A stretch of DNA of 64,000 bases from contig JASUTR010000122.1 of NCBI GenBank assembly GCA_035048495.1, positions 1-64,000 of the forward strand, in the 5' to 3' direction. Source of the DNA: Euptelea pleiosperma (taxonomy: Eukaryota; Streptophyta; Magnoliopsida; Ranunculales; Eupteleaceae). Below the pieces are notes generated by a model. It was not told the origin of the DNA. It ran no database searches and saw only the letters and a list, made by a program, of their open reading frames with translations. Made by a program: the position numbers and the translations under genes. Shown here piece after piece: positions 1 to 12,800 of this stretch. Positions within the stretch are counted from its first letter, which is position 1. Each line of letters begins with the position of its first letter.

Positions 1-3000
1 GACGCACTGATGGAGCTAACTTGTTTCGACTATTTCGAATCTTGTTCCAACACTTCAAATGTGTTGAAACAATAGTAATGGAAGAGTTTGATTCCAATTG
101 CGATGTCCGGTTGCGAAAAAGTCACAAGTTATTGGCTTCGGAATGTAACACACAAACTGAGTCCAATTAAAGACATTGACGCACGGATGGAGCTAACTTG
201 TTTCGACTGGCACGAATCTTATTCCCACACTTCAAATGTGTTGGAACAATAGTAGTGGAAGAGTTTGAGTCCAACTACGAGGTCCGCTTGCGATAAAGTC
301 ACAAGTTATAGGCTTCGGAATGTAACACACAAACTGAGTCCAATTTGAGACGTTGACGCACAGATGGAGCTAACTTGTTTCGACTGTCAGGAATCTTATT
401 CCAACACTTCAAATGTGTTGAAACAATAGTAATGGAAGAGTTTGAGTCCAATTACGAGGTCCGGTTGAGAAAAAGTCACAAGTTATAGGCTTCGGAATGT
501 AACCCTCAAACTGAGTCCAATTAAAGACATTGACGCACGGATGGAGCTAACTTGTTTCGACTGTTCCGAATCTTGTTCCAACACTTCAAATGTGTTGAAA
601 CAATAGTAATGGAAGAGTTTGAGTCCAATTACGAGGTCCGGTTGAGAAAAAGTCACAAGTTATAGGCTTCGGAATGTAAGACACAAACTGAGTCAAATTT
701 AAGACGTTGATGCACGGATGGAGCTAACTTGTTTCGACTGTCAGGAATCTTATTCCAACACTTCAAATGTTTTGAAACAATAATAATGGAAGAGTTTGAG
801 TCCAATTACGAGGTCCGGTTGCGAAAAAGTCACAAGTTATAGGCTTCGGAATGTAAGACACAAACCGAGTCCAAAATGAGACGTTGACGCACTGATGGAG
901 CTAACTTGTTTCGACTATTTCGAATCTTGTTCCAACACATCAAATGTGTTGAAACAATAGTAATGGAAGAGTTTGAGTCCAATTGCGAGGTACGGTTGCG
1001 AAAAAGTCACAAGTTATTGGCTTCGGAATGTAACACACAAACTGAGTCCAATTAAAGACATTGACGCACGGATGGAGCTAACTTGTGTCGACTGTCACGA
1101 ATCTTATTCCAACACTTCAAATGTGTTGAAACAATAGTAATGGAAGAGTTTGAGTCCAATTACGAGGTCCGGTTGCAAAAAAGTCACAAGTTATAGGCTT
1201 CGGAATATAAAATACAAACTGAGTCCAATTAAAGACATTGACGCACGGATGGAGCTAACTTGTTTCGACTGGCACGAATCTTATTCCCACACTTCAAATG
1301 TGTTGGAACAATACTAGTGGAAGAGTTTGAGTCGAACTACGAGGTCCGGTTGCGATAAAGTCACAAGTTATAGGCTTCGGAATGTAACACACAAACTGAG
1401 TCCAATTTGAGACGTTGACGCACGGATGGAGCTAACTTGTTTCGACTGTCAGGAATCTTATTCCAACACTTCAAATGTGTTGGAACAATAGTAGTGGAAG
1501 AGTTTGAGTCCAATTACGAGGTCCGGTTGCGATAGAGTCACAAGTTATAGGCTTCGGAATGTAACACACAAACTGAGTCCAATTTGAGACGTTGACGCAC
1601 GGATGGAGCTAACATGTTTCGACTGTGCTGAATCTTGTTCCAACACTTCAAATGTGTTGAAACAATAGTAATGGAAGAGTTTGAGTCCAATTACGAGGTC
1701 CGGTTGAGAAAAAGTCACAAGTTGTAGGCTTCGGAATGTAACACACAAACTGAGTCCAATTAAAGACATTGACGCACGGATGGAGCTAACTTGTTTCGAC
1801 TGTTCCGAATCTTGTTCCAACACTTCAAATGTGTTGAAACAATAGTAATGGAAGAGTTTGAGTCCAATTACGAGGTCCGGTTGAGAAAAAGTCACAAGTT
1901 ATAGGCTTCGGAATGTAACACACAAACTGAGTCCAATTAAAGACATTGACGCACGGATGGAGCTAACTTGTTTCGACTGTCACGAATCTAATTCCAACAC
2001 TTCCAATGTGTTGAAACAATAATAATGGAAGAGTTTGAGTCCAATTACGAGGTCCGGTTGAGAAAAAGTCACAAGTTATAGGCTTCGGAATGTAAGACAC
2101 AAACCGAGTCCAATTTGAGACGTTGACGCACTGATGGAGCTAACTTGTTTCGACTATTTCGAATCTTGTTCCAACACTTCAAATGTGTTGAAACAATAGT
2201 AATGGAAGAGTTTGAGTCCAATTACGAGGTCCGGTTGCGAAAACGTCACAAGTTATAGGCTTCGGAATGTAAGACACAAACTGAGTCAAATTTAAGACGT
2301 TGATGCACGGATGGAGCTAACTTGTTTCGACTATTTCGAATCTTGTTCCAACACTTCAAATGTGTTGAAACAATAGTAATGGAAGAGTTTGAGTCCAATT
2401 ACGAGGTCCGGTTGCGAAAACGTCACAAGTTATAGGCTTCGGAATGTAAGACACAAACTGAGTCAAATTTAAGACGTTGATGCACGGATGGAGCTAACTT
2501 GTTTCGACTGTTATCAATCTTTTCCCAACACTTCAAATATTTTGAAACAATAGTATTGCAAGAGTTTGAGTCCAATTACGAGGTCCGGTTGCAAAAATGT
2601 CACAAGTTATAGGCTACGGAATAACCCTCAAACTGAGTCCAATTAAAGACATTGACGCACGGATGGAGCTAACTTTTTTCGACTGTCACGAATCTTATTC
2701 CCACACTTCAAATGTGTTAAAACAATAGTAATGGAAGAGTTTGAATCCAATTACGAGGTCCGGTTGAGAAAAAGTCACAAGTTATAGGCTTCGGAATGTA
2801 ACACACAAACTGAGTCCAATTAAAGACATTGACGCACGGATGGAGCTAACTTGTTTCGACTGTTCCGAATCTTGTTCCAACACTTCAAATGTGTTGAAAC
2901 AATAGTAATGGAAGAGTTTGAGTCCAATTACGAGGTCCGGTTGAGAAAAAGTCACAAGTTATAGGCTTCGGAATGTAACCCTCAAACTGAGTCCAATTAA

Positions 3001-3184
3001 AGACATTGACGCACGGATGGAGCTAACTTGTTTCGACTGTCACGAATCTAATTCCAACACTTCCAATGTGTTGAAACAATAATAATGGAAGAGTTTGAGT
3101 CCAATTACGAGGTCCGGTTGCGAAAAAGTCACAAGTTATAGGCTTCGGAATGTAAGACACAAACCGAGTCCAATTTGAGACGTT
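1..3184. repeat. 18-monomer higher-order unit (3,184 bp)
   Basis: The monomer order seen from position 1 restarts at 3185, marked by the shared variant TTTGATTCCAATTGCGATG. The offset is 3,184 bp, i.e. 18 monomers less the 2-bp deletion near 2620. From 5486 the second copy tracks the first at an offset of 4,246 bp, because it holds one additional 6-monomer block. The correspondence fades after about 6,550. This is what unequal exchange within a satellite array would produce. Confidence 0.85.
1461..1485. repeat. Satellite dyad-symmetry element (example)
   Basis: This monomer holds a perfect 9-bp inverted repeat, TTCCAACAC and GTGTTGGAA, around a 7-nt spacer. Most monomers keep a 6-bp version (CAACAC / GTGTTG) and an overlapping alternative dyad TTCAA / TTGAA. 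Monomers with TTCAAATATTTTGAA or TTCAAATGTTTTGAA lose the first dyad but lengthen the second to 6 bp. A protein-binding or cruciform role is possible but is inference only. Confidence 0.6.
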
Positions 3185-3361
3185 GACGCACTGATGGAGC
3201 TAACTTGTTTCGACTATTTCGAATCTTGTTCCAACACTTCAAATGTGTTGAAACAATAGTAATGGAAGAGTTTGATTCCAATTGCGATGTCCGGTTGCGA
3301 AAAAGTCACAAGTTATTGGCTTCGGAATGTAACACACAAACTGAGTCCAATTAAAGACATT

Positions 3362-5485
3362 GACGCACGGATGGAGCTAACTTGTTTCGACTGGCACGAA
3401 TCTTATTCCCACACTTCAAATGTGTTGGAACAATAGTAGTGGAAGAGTTTGAGTCCAACTACGAGGTCCGCTTGCGATAAAGTCACAAGTTATAGGCTTC
3501 GGAATGTAACACACAAACTGAGTCCAATTTGAGACGTTGACGCACAGATGGAGCTAACTTGTTTCGACTGTCAGGAATCTTATTCCAACACTTCAAATGT
3601 GTTGAAACAATAGTAATGGAAGAGTTTGAGTCCAATTACGAGGTCCGGTTGAGAAAAAGTCACAAGTTATAGGCTTCGGAATGTAACCCTCAAACTGAGT
3701 CCAATTAAAGACATTGACGCACGGATGGAGCTAACTTGTTTCGACTGTTCCGAATCTTGTTCCAACACTTCAAATGTGTTGAAACAATAGTAATGGAAGA
3801 GTTTGAGTCCAATTACGAGGTCCGGTTGAGAAAAAGTCACAAGTTATAGGCTTCGGAATGTAAGACACAAACTGAGTCAAATTTAAGACGTTGATGCACG
3901 GATGGAGCTAACTTGTTTCGACTGTCAGGAATCTTATTCCAACACTTCAAATGTTTTGAAACAATAATAATGGAAGAGTTTGAGTCCAATTACGTGGTCC
4001 GGTTGCGAAAAAGTCACAAGTTATAGGCTTCGGAATGTAAGACACAAACCGAGTCCAAAATGAGACGTTGACGCACTGATGGAGCTAACTTGTTTCGACT
4101 ATTTCGAATCTTGTTCCAACACATCAAATGTGTTGAAACAATAGTAATGGAAGAGTTTGAGTCCAATTGCGAGGTACGGTTGCGAAAAAGTCACAAGTTA
4201 TTGGCTTCGGAATGTAACACACAAACTGAGTCCAATTAAAGACATTGACGCACGGATGGAGCTAACTTGTGTCGACTGTCACGAATCTTATTCCAACACT
4301 TCAAATGTGTTGAAACAATAGTAATGGAAGAGTTTGAGTCCAATTACGAGGTCCGGTTGCAAAAAAGTCACAAGTTATAGGCTTCGGAATATAAAATACA
4401 AACTGAGTCCAATTAAAGACATTGACGCACGGATGGAGCTAACTTGTTTCGACTGGCACGAATCTTATTCCCACACTTCAAATGTGTTGGAACAATAGTA
4501 GTGGAAGAGTTTGAGTCCAACTACGAGGTCCGCTTGCGATAAAGTCACAAGTTATAGGCTTCGGAATGTAACACACAAACTGAGTCCAATTTGAGACGTT
4601 GACGCACAGATGGAGCTAACTTGTTTCGACTGTCAGGAATCTTATTCCAACACTTCAAATGTGTTGAAACAATAGTAATGGAAGAGTTTGAGTCCAATTA
4701 CGAGGTCCGGTTGAGAAAAAGTCACAAGTTATAGGCTTCGGAATGTAACCCTCAAACTGAGTCCAATTAAAGACATTGACGCACGGATGGAGCTAACTTG
4801 TTTCGACTGTTCCGAATCTTGTTCCAACACTTCAAATGTGTTGAAACAATAGTAATGGAAGAGTTTGAGTCCAATTACGAGGTCCGGTTGAGAAAAAGTC
4901 ACAAGTTATAGGCTTCGGAATGTAAGACACAAACTGAGTCAAATTTAAGACGTTGATGCACGGATGGAGCTAACTTGTTTCGACTGTCAGGAATCTTATT
5001 CCAACACTTCAAATGTTTTGAAACAATAATAATGGAAGAGTTTGAGTCCAATTACGTGGTCCGGTTGCGAAAAAGTCACAAGTTATAGGCTTCGGAATGT
5101 AAGACACAAACCGAGTCCAAAATGAGACGTTGACGCACTGATGGAGCTAACTTGTTTCGACTATTTCGAATCTTGTTCCAACACATCAAATGTGTTGAAA
5201 CAATAGTAATGGAAGAGTTTGAGTCCAATTGCGAGGTACGGTTGCGAAAAAGTCACAAGTTATTGGCTTCGGAATGTAACACACAAACTGAGTCCAATTA
5301 AAGACATTGACGCACGGATGGAGCTAACTTGTGTCGACTGTCACGAATCTTATTCCAACACTTCAAATGTGTTGAAACAATAGTAATGGAAGAGTTTGAG
5401 TCCAATTACGAGGTCCGGTTGCAAAAAAGTCACAAGTTATAGGCTTCGGAATATAAAATACAAACTGAGTCCAATTAAAGACATT
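3362..5485. repeat. Tandem pair of 6-monomer units (2 x 1,062 bp)
   Basis: Six monomers starting with the CTGGCACG type at 3362 repeat at 4424, an offset of exactly 1,062 bp (6 x 177). Both copies share the private variant TACGTGGTCCGG near 3992 and 5054, where the single copy at 178-1239 has TACGAGG. The doubling therefore happened after this variant arose, making it a recent local event. Confidence 0.85.
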
Positions 5486-8400
5486 GACGCACGGATGGAG
5501 CTAACTTGTTTCGACTGGCACGAATCTTATTCCCACACTTCAAATGTGTTGGAACAATACTAGTGGAAGAGTTTGAGTCGAACTACGAGGTCCGGTTGCG
5601 ATAAAGTCACAAGTTATAGGCTTCGGAATGTAACACACAAACTGAGTCCAATTTGAGACGTTGACGCACGGATGGAGCTAACTTGTTTCGACTGTCAGGA
5701 ATCTTATTCCAACACTTCAAATGTGTTGGAACAATAGTAGTGGAAGAGTTTGAGTCCAATTACGAGGTCCGGTTGCGATAGAGTCACAAGTTATAGGCTT
5801 CGGAATGTAACACACAAACTGAGTCCAATTTGAGACGTTGACGCACGGATGGAGCTAACATGTTTCGACTGTGCTGAATCTTGTTCCAACACTTCAAATG
5901 TGTTGAAACAATAGTAATGGAAGAGTTTGAGTCCAATTACAAGGTCCGGTTGAGAAAAAGTCACAAGTTGTAGGCTTCGGAATGTAACACACAAACTGAG
6001 TCCAATTAAAGACATTGACGCACGGATGGAGCTAACTTGTTTCGACTTTTCCGAATCTTGTTCCAACACTTCAAATGTGTTGAAACAATAGTAATGGAAG
6101 AGTTTGAGTCCAATTACGAGGTCCGGTTGAGAAAAAGTCACAAGTTATAGGCTTCGGAATGTAACACACAAACTGAGTCCAATTAAAGACATTGACGCAC
6201 GGATGGAGCTAACTTGTTTCGACTGTCACGAATCTAATTCCAACACTTCCAATGTGTTGAAACAATAATAATGGAAGAGTTTGAGTCCAATTACGAGGTC
6301 CGGTTGAGAAAAAGTCACAAGTTATAGGCTTCGGAATGTAAGACACAAACCGAGTCCAATTTGAGACGTTGACGCACTGATGGAGCTAACTTGTTTCGAC
6401 TATTTCGAATCTTGTTCCAACACTTCAAATGTGTTGAAACAATAGTAATGGAAGAGTTTGAGTCCAATTACGAGGTCCGGTTGCGAAAACGTCACAAGTT
6501 ATAGGCTTCGGAATGTAAGACACAAACTGAGTCAAATTTAAGACGTTGATGCACGGATGGAGCTAACTTGTTTCGACTGTTATCAATCTTTTCCCAACAC
6601 TTCAAATATTTTGAAACAATAGTATTGCAAGAGTTTGAGTCCAATTACGAGGTCCGGTTGCAAAAAAGTCACAAGTTATAGGCTTCGGAATATAAAATAC
6701 AAACTGAGTCCAATTAAAGACATTGACGCACGGATGGAGCTAACTTGTGTCGACTGTCACGAATCTTATTCCAACACTTCAAATGTGTTGAAACAATAGT
6801 AATGGAAGAGTTTGAGTCCAATTACGAGGTCCGGTTGCAAAAAAGTCACAAGTTATAGGCTTCGGAATATAAAATACAAACTGAGTCCAATTAAAGACAT
6901 TGACGCACGGATGGAGCTAACTTGTTTCGACTGGCACGAATCTTATTCCCACACTTCAAATGTGTTGGAACAATAGTAGTGGAAGAGTTTGAGTCCAATT
7001 ACGAGGTCCGGTTGCGATAGAGTCACAAGTTATAGGCTTCGGAATGTAACACACAAACTGGGTCCAATTTGAGACGTTGACGCACGGATGGAGCTAACAT
7101 GTTTCGACTGTGCTGAATCTTGTTCCAACACTTCAAATGTGTTGAAACAATAGTAATGGAAGAGTTTGAGTCCAATTACGAGGTCCGGTTGAGAAAAAGT
7201 CACAAGTTATAGGCTTCGGAATGTAACCCTCAAACTGAGTCCAATTAAAGACATTGACGCACGGATGGAGCTAACTTGTTTCGACTGTTCCGAATCTTGT
7301 TCCAACACTTCAAATGTGTTGAAACAATAGTAATGGAAGAGTTTGAGTCCAATTACGAGGTCCGGTTGAGAAAAAGTCACAAGTTATAGGCTTCGGAATG
7401 TAAGACACAAACTGAGTCAAATTTAAGACGTTGATGCACGGATGGAGCTAACTTGTTTCGACTGTCCGGAATCTTATTCCAACACTTCAAATGTTTTGAA
7501 ACAATAATAATGGAAGAGTTTGAGTCCAATTACGAGGTCCGGTTGCGAAAAAGTCACAAGTTATAGGATTCGGAATGTAAGACACAAACCGAGTCCAAAA
7601 TGAGACGTTGACGCACTGATGAAGCTAACTTGTTTCGACTATTTCGAATCTTGTTCCAACACTTCAAATGTGTTGAAACAATAGTAATGGAAGAGTTTGA
7701 GTCCAATTGCGAGGTACGGTTGCGAAAAAGTCACAAGTTATTGGCTTCGGAATGTAACACACAAACTGAGTCCAATTAAAGACATTGACGCACGGATGGA
7801 GCTAACTTGTGTCGACTGTCACGAATCTTATTCCAACACTTCAAATGTGTTGAAACAATAGTAATGGAAGAGTTTGAGTCCAATTACGAGGTCCGGTTGC
7901 AAAAAAGTCACAAGTTATAGGCTTCGGAATATAAAATACAAACTGAGTCCAATTAAAGACATTGACGCACGGATGGAGCTAACTTGTTTCGACTGGCACG
8001 AATCTTATTCCCACACTTCAAATGTGTTGGAACAATACTAGTGGAAGAGTTTGAGTCGAACTACGAGGTCCGGTTGCGATAAAGTCACAAGTTATAGGCT
8101 TCGGAATGTAACACACAAACTGAGTCCAATTTGAGACGTTGACGCACGGATGGAGCTAACTTGTTTCGACTGTCAGGAATCTTATTCCAACACTTCAAAT
8201 GTGTTGGAACAATAGTAGTGGAAGAGTTTGAGTCCAATTACGAGGTCCGGTTGCGATAGAGTCACAAGTTATAGGCTTCGGAATGTAACACACAAACTGA
8301 GTCCAATTTGAGACGTTGACGCACGGATGGAGCTAACATGTTTCGACTGTGCTGAATCTTGTTCCAACACTTCAAATGTGTTGAAACAATAGTAATGGAA

Positions 8401-9718
8401 GAGTTTGAGTCCAATTACGAGGTCCGGTTGAGAAAAAGTCACAAGTTATAGGCTTCGGAATGTAACACACAAACTGAGTCCAATTAAAGACATTGACGCA
8501 CGGATGGAGCTAACTTGTTTCGACTGTTCCGAATCTTGTTCCAACACTTCAAATGTGTTGAAACAATAGTAATGAAAGAGTTTGAGTCCAATTACGAGGT
8601 CCGGTTGAGAAAAAGTCACAAGTTATAGGCTTCGGAATGTAACACACAAACTGAGTCCAATTAAAGACATTGACGCACGGATGGAGCTAACTTGTTTCGA
8701 CTGTCACGAATCTAATTCCAACACTTCCAATGTGTTGAAACAATAATAATGGAAGAGTTTGAGTCGAACTACGAGGTCCGGTTGCGAAAAAGTCACAAGT
8801 TATAGGCTTCGGAATGTAAGACACAAACCGAGTCCAAAATGAGATGTTGACGCACTGATGGAGCTAACTTGTTTCGACTATTTCGAATCTTGTTCCAACA
8901 CTTCAAATGTGTTGAAACAATAGTAATGGAAGAGTTTGAGTCCAATTGCGAGGTACGGTTGCGAAAAAGTCACAAGTTATTGGCTTCGGAATGTAACACA
9001 CAAACTGAGTCCAATTAAAGACATTGACGCACGGATGGAGCTAACTTGTGTCGACTGTCACGAATCTTATTCCAACACTTCAAATGTGTTGAAACAATAG
9101 TAATGGAAGAGTTTGAGTCCAATTACGAGGTCCGGTTGCAAAAAAGTCACAAGTTATAGGCTTCGGAATATAAAATACAAACTGAGTCCAATTAAAGACA
9201 TTGACGCACGGATGGAGCTAACTTGTTTCGACTGGCACGAATCTTATTCCCACACTTCAAATGTGTTGGAACAATACTAGTGGAAGAGTTTGAGTCGAAC
9301 TACGAGGTCCGGTTGCGATAAAGTCACAAGTTATAGGCTTCGGAATGTAACACACAAACTGAGTCCAATTTGAGACGTTGACGCACGGATGGAGCTAACT
9401 TGTTTCGACTGTCAGGAATCTTATTCCAACACCTCAAATGTGTTGGAACAATAGTAGTGGAAGAGTTTGAGTCCAATTACGAGGTCCGGTTGCGATAGAG
9501 TCACAAGTTATAGGCTTCGGAATGTAACACACAAACTGAGTCCAATTTGAGACGTTGACGCACGGATGGAGCTAACATGTTTCGACTGTGCTGAATCTTG
9601 TTCCAACACTTCAAATGTGTTGAAACAATAGTAATGGAAGAGTTTGAGTCCAATTACGAGGTCCGGTTGAGAAAAAGTCACAAGTTATAGGCTTCGGAAT
9701 GTAACACACAAACTGAGT

Positions 9719-9729
9719 CCAATTAAAGA

Positions 9730-9733
<4 letters not shown>
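9719..9733. repeat. Left target site duplication of L1-A
   Basis: CCAATTAAAGACATT occurs here just before the poly(T) tract and again at 15712-15726, where the satellite resumes. Direct 15-bp repeats at both ends are the mark of target-primed reverse transcription. The last T cannot be separated from the poly(T), and the first two C could be microhomology with the element's 5' end. Confidence 0.93.

Positions 9734-9774
<41 letters not shown>
9732..9774 (-). other. Poly(A) tail of L1-A (poly(T) on plus strand)
   Basis: An uninterrupted run of 43 T on the plus strand is the poly(A) tail at the 3' end of the minus-strand element. One or two bases at the left edge may belong to the target sequence ACATT. 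A pure tail of this length suggests little time for decay since insertion. Confidence 0.95.
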
Positions 9775-9775
<1 letters not shown>

Positions 9776-9787
9776 GTAAGTAAGCTA

Positions 9788-9807
9788 GGGTTAGGCGGAC
9801 CCCTACC
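9788..9807 (-). promoter_or_regulatory. Conserved 3' UTR motif / hairpin of L1-A
   Basis: In sense, the motif GGTAGGGGTCCGCCTAACCC lies 13 nt before the poly(A); the identical 20 nt stand 14 nt before the poly(A) of L1-B. Here TAGGG can pair with CCCTA around a 10-nt loop. Some plant L1 lineages are known to need a conserved 3'-end stem-loop for template recognition by their own reverse transcriptase; that role here is inferred from conservation and position. Confidence 0.65.
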
Positions 9808-9822
9808 AGAATTTATGAGAAG

Positions 9823-12800
9823 CTATCGTGAATACACACGCCCAGAGGCGTCCTCATTGAGGATGGTTACAAGATCAAAATGGAAAGGAGGTTGCAACAT
9901 CACTTTTGTTGTCAAATTGTCGCTAGAAGCAATCCAGTCAGCTGCTTGATTCCCTTCTCTATAGGTATGATATATGTCAATGTCTTCAAATCGGTTCCAT
10001 TCTTCAAGAATAGTGTGAAGAACTATTCGAGACTTCCAAGGAACTCTACAGTCTCCTTTGATAATAGCTATAGCATGCAAAGAGTCCGAAGCAATTCGAA
10101 GTCTGAGAATATTATGAGATAACGCTATTATGAGCCCTTCAGCAATAGCTTGTAGTTCGTGATGAACCACTGACACGATCGGACTAGGCCCAGCATAGGC
10201 CAACAAAGCATCTCCCATTTCATTTCGAATAATTCCCCCATAACTAGCTCTATTGTCTTTTAGAGAGCCATCGGTGTTGAGTAACCAGAATCCCGCTGGA
10301 GGTCTTTTCCAAATACAAAGTTTAGGCCTAGTGTTCTGAAAAGCCACATTAATACTCCAAGCATCAAAGAATTCTCTGGTGCGTGGACTATCTACAATCT
10401 TATTATCTCCACAGGTAAATCTGATTTTTGTCATTGTGAGAATCTCATAAAGGATATTATCTTTGGGTTTGTAAGAATTTTGGAAGATCCTATTGTTCCT
10501 TTCTCTCCAAACAAAATAAAGGGTGGCATTGAAAGCGACTTTCAGAACTTGGGCTCTCAAATCCGACCCCACAAGATTCCTAAGAATCCATTGAGCTTCA
10601 AGATCAGAAGTTAGCACTGTTCGGTTGAATCTAGATATCATGAGGACATTTGCCCAAATGGATTGAGTGAAAGTACAGTCAAAGTAGAGGTGTTTAACTG
10701 TTTCATTTTCCATCCTACAAAAAACACAGGTGCTGTTTGGGTTGATGAAGGTGATGTACGGTTTGTCCATGGTAAGTAAACAGCCATTGATAGTTAGCCA
10801 AGCATTGAAACTGTGACGTGGGACACTTTTGTCATTCCAGACAAGGTTGAACCAGTCCACTAGAGGGCCTTTATGCCGGATTTGGTCATATGCTGATCGG
10901 AGAGTGTAGTCGCCAGTGTTCGAATGGGTCCATATTACATCGTCCTTAACGGCATTTGTGTCAATATCCACCCCAACTAGTCCTTGCCAAACCTGATCGA
11001 TGTCCACTGTAAGAGCTAAAGGAACATCCCAAGCTTCATTCTCAATCAACGTAGCCACTAGATCTTCGGAATGAAGGTTGGAGTCAAAACGTTGGTTACG
11101 CCGTAGTGTCTCATGAAGGATACCTCGTGGATGCCAAGGATCATGCCATAGGGAGGTGTTGTGCCCATTAGCAATTAAATGCTTAGTGAATTTACTAGCA
11201 CATTCTCTGCTGTTCAGAATTTTCCTCCAAGCCCAAGAGCATTTTTGGGGGATCGGCATAGTCCAAAACCGTTTGGACTTAATGAGGTTAGCTTGTGCCC
11301 AATGCACCCAGATATTATCTTTCTTGGCAGCAATGCTAAAGGTGTGCCTCATTATCGCCGCTTTATTCCAAACTTTGAGATCTTTTAGTCCCAAGCCCCC
11401 CTCTTGCTTCGGTCTACAGATATTCTCCCACGGTGTTAGGTGAATTTTCCTTCGCATATCAGGACCACCCCAGAGAAACCTAGCGCATAAGATATTCATA
11501 CTGTTTATGATCTTCATAGGTAGCAGGAAACAATAGGACCAGAAAATCTGGATACTATTCAAAACCGATTTAATAAGTTCGACTCTTCCAGCATAAGACA
11601 AGATCCTACCCTTCCAAGATTGGATCCGGCTAGTTATACGTTCAAGAAGAGGTTGACAATCGGTAGCTGATAATCTAGTAGAGATAAGAGGCAGGCCTAA
11701 GTATCGTATAGGCTTAATCCCTTCTTTAAAACCCAGAATGTCCATGATTTCCATTTTTGTATATTCTTCCATACCTGCACAAAAGATCTCACTTTTTGCT
11801 CGATTAGCATCCAGTCCAGTAACTTTCGAAAAGAGATCAAGAACTTCATTAATGGATGCCGCTGACTGTACATCTCCCCCAAAGAAAACCATTAAGTCAT
11901 CCGCAAAGCACATGTGAGTGATGAGGGGATGCGAGCATCTGGGGTGAATTTTGAAGAGGCCAAGTAGGACTTTCTCCTTCAAAATATTGTTGAGTAGCTC
12001 CATGGCAAGAACAAATAAGTAAGGAGATAAAGGACATCCTTGACGTATGCCTTTACGACCTTCAAAGTACCCCGCAGGACTCCCATTGATAAGAATAGAG
12101 TACTTGACAGTAGATATACAAAGCCTAATCCATTCAATAATAGTGGGATGAAAATTCAGCATGGAAAGGAGATCAAGAATATACTCCCAACGGATGTTGT
12201 CATAGGCCTTCCTTAGGTCTATCTTGACTGTACATCTAGGTGCCCCTCCTTCCTTGTGATAGTTGTGAAATAGCTCGTGGCAGACCAGAATATTGTCGCT
12301 GATACGTCGGCCTTTAATAAACGCAGATTGATTTGTTCCCACCAAGAAAGGAAGATGATCCTTTATCCTGTTAGCAATGATCTTGGCAATACATTTGTAT
12401 ATAATGTTGCAACAAGATATCGGCCGGAAATCTCCCAAATGAGTCGGATTACTGACCTTAGGGATGAGAGAGATAAAAGTGGAGTTGACCCCTGAAGGTA
12501 GCTTGTTAGCTTTAAAGAAATTCTTAATCGCCTTTATAAAGTCTGCACCTATTATTCTCCATGTGCGTTTGAAGAATAAGGCATTAAATCCGTCAGGCCC
12601 GGGGGCTTTAGAATCTTTCATACTGAATAAGGTATCTTTAATTTCTACATCTGAAACTTCCTTAATCATTTGAATGCTTTCCGCCTCGCTCAATGATCGA
12701 TCAAAGAGCAAGGCTTTGATAAATTCCCCATTATATTCACGGTCTTCACTTCCCAATTGATGCTGGAAGTGTTTCACTACCACCTCTGTAATTTGGCAAG

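Larger units (their letters stand above)
1..9733. repeat. 177-bp satellite array, block 1
   Basis: This is a head-to-tail array of a 177-bp monomer; successive GACGCAC landmarks fall at 1, 178, 355, 532 and 709. About 55 monomers are present. Neighbouring monomers differ by several substitutions that recur in a fixed order, so the array is organised in higher-order repeats. Recognisable types carry CTATTTCGAATC, CTGGCACGAATC, CTGTTCCGAATC, CTGTGCTGAATC, GTGTCGACTG (a SalI site) or ATACTAGTGG (a SpeI site). Net phase from 163 to 9719 is 54 x 177 minus 2, and the deficit is explained by one 2-bp deletion near 2620. No convincing gene is present; short open frames here are by-products of the repeat. 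The family is not one I recognise. The block ends at the L1-A insertion. Confidence 0.97.

Noticed and set aside
1545..6141. 116-residue minus-strand ORFs at 1545-1895 and 5791-6141
   Set aside because: Each is two satellite monomers read through because 177 is divisible by 3. The two are HOR copies of each other, and neither shows a recognisable domain.
1..9733. CENP-B box in the satellite
   Set aside because: TTCG and CGG triplets occur, but no segment fits the full spaced pattern of the CENP-B box by eye.
9732..9774. Poly(T) as an assembly gap or sequencing artefact
   Set aside because: It sits exactly where the poly(A) of the minus-strand LINE should be, between the 3' UTR and a perfect target site duplication.
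9783..9796. Telomere-like CTAGGGTTAGG in the L1-A 3' UTR
   Set aside because: It is a single imperfect unit that forms part of the LINE 3' motif shared with L1-B. There is no telomeric array.
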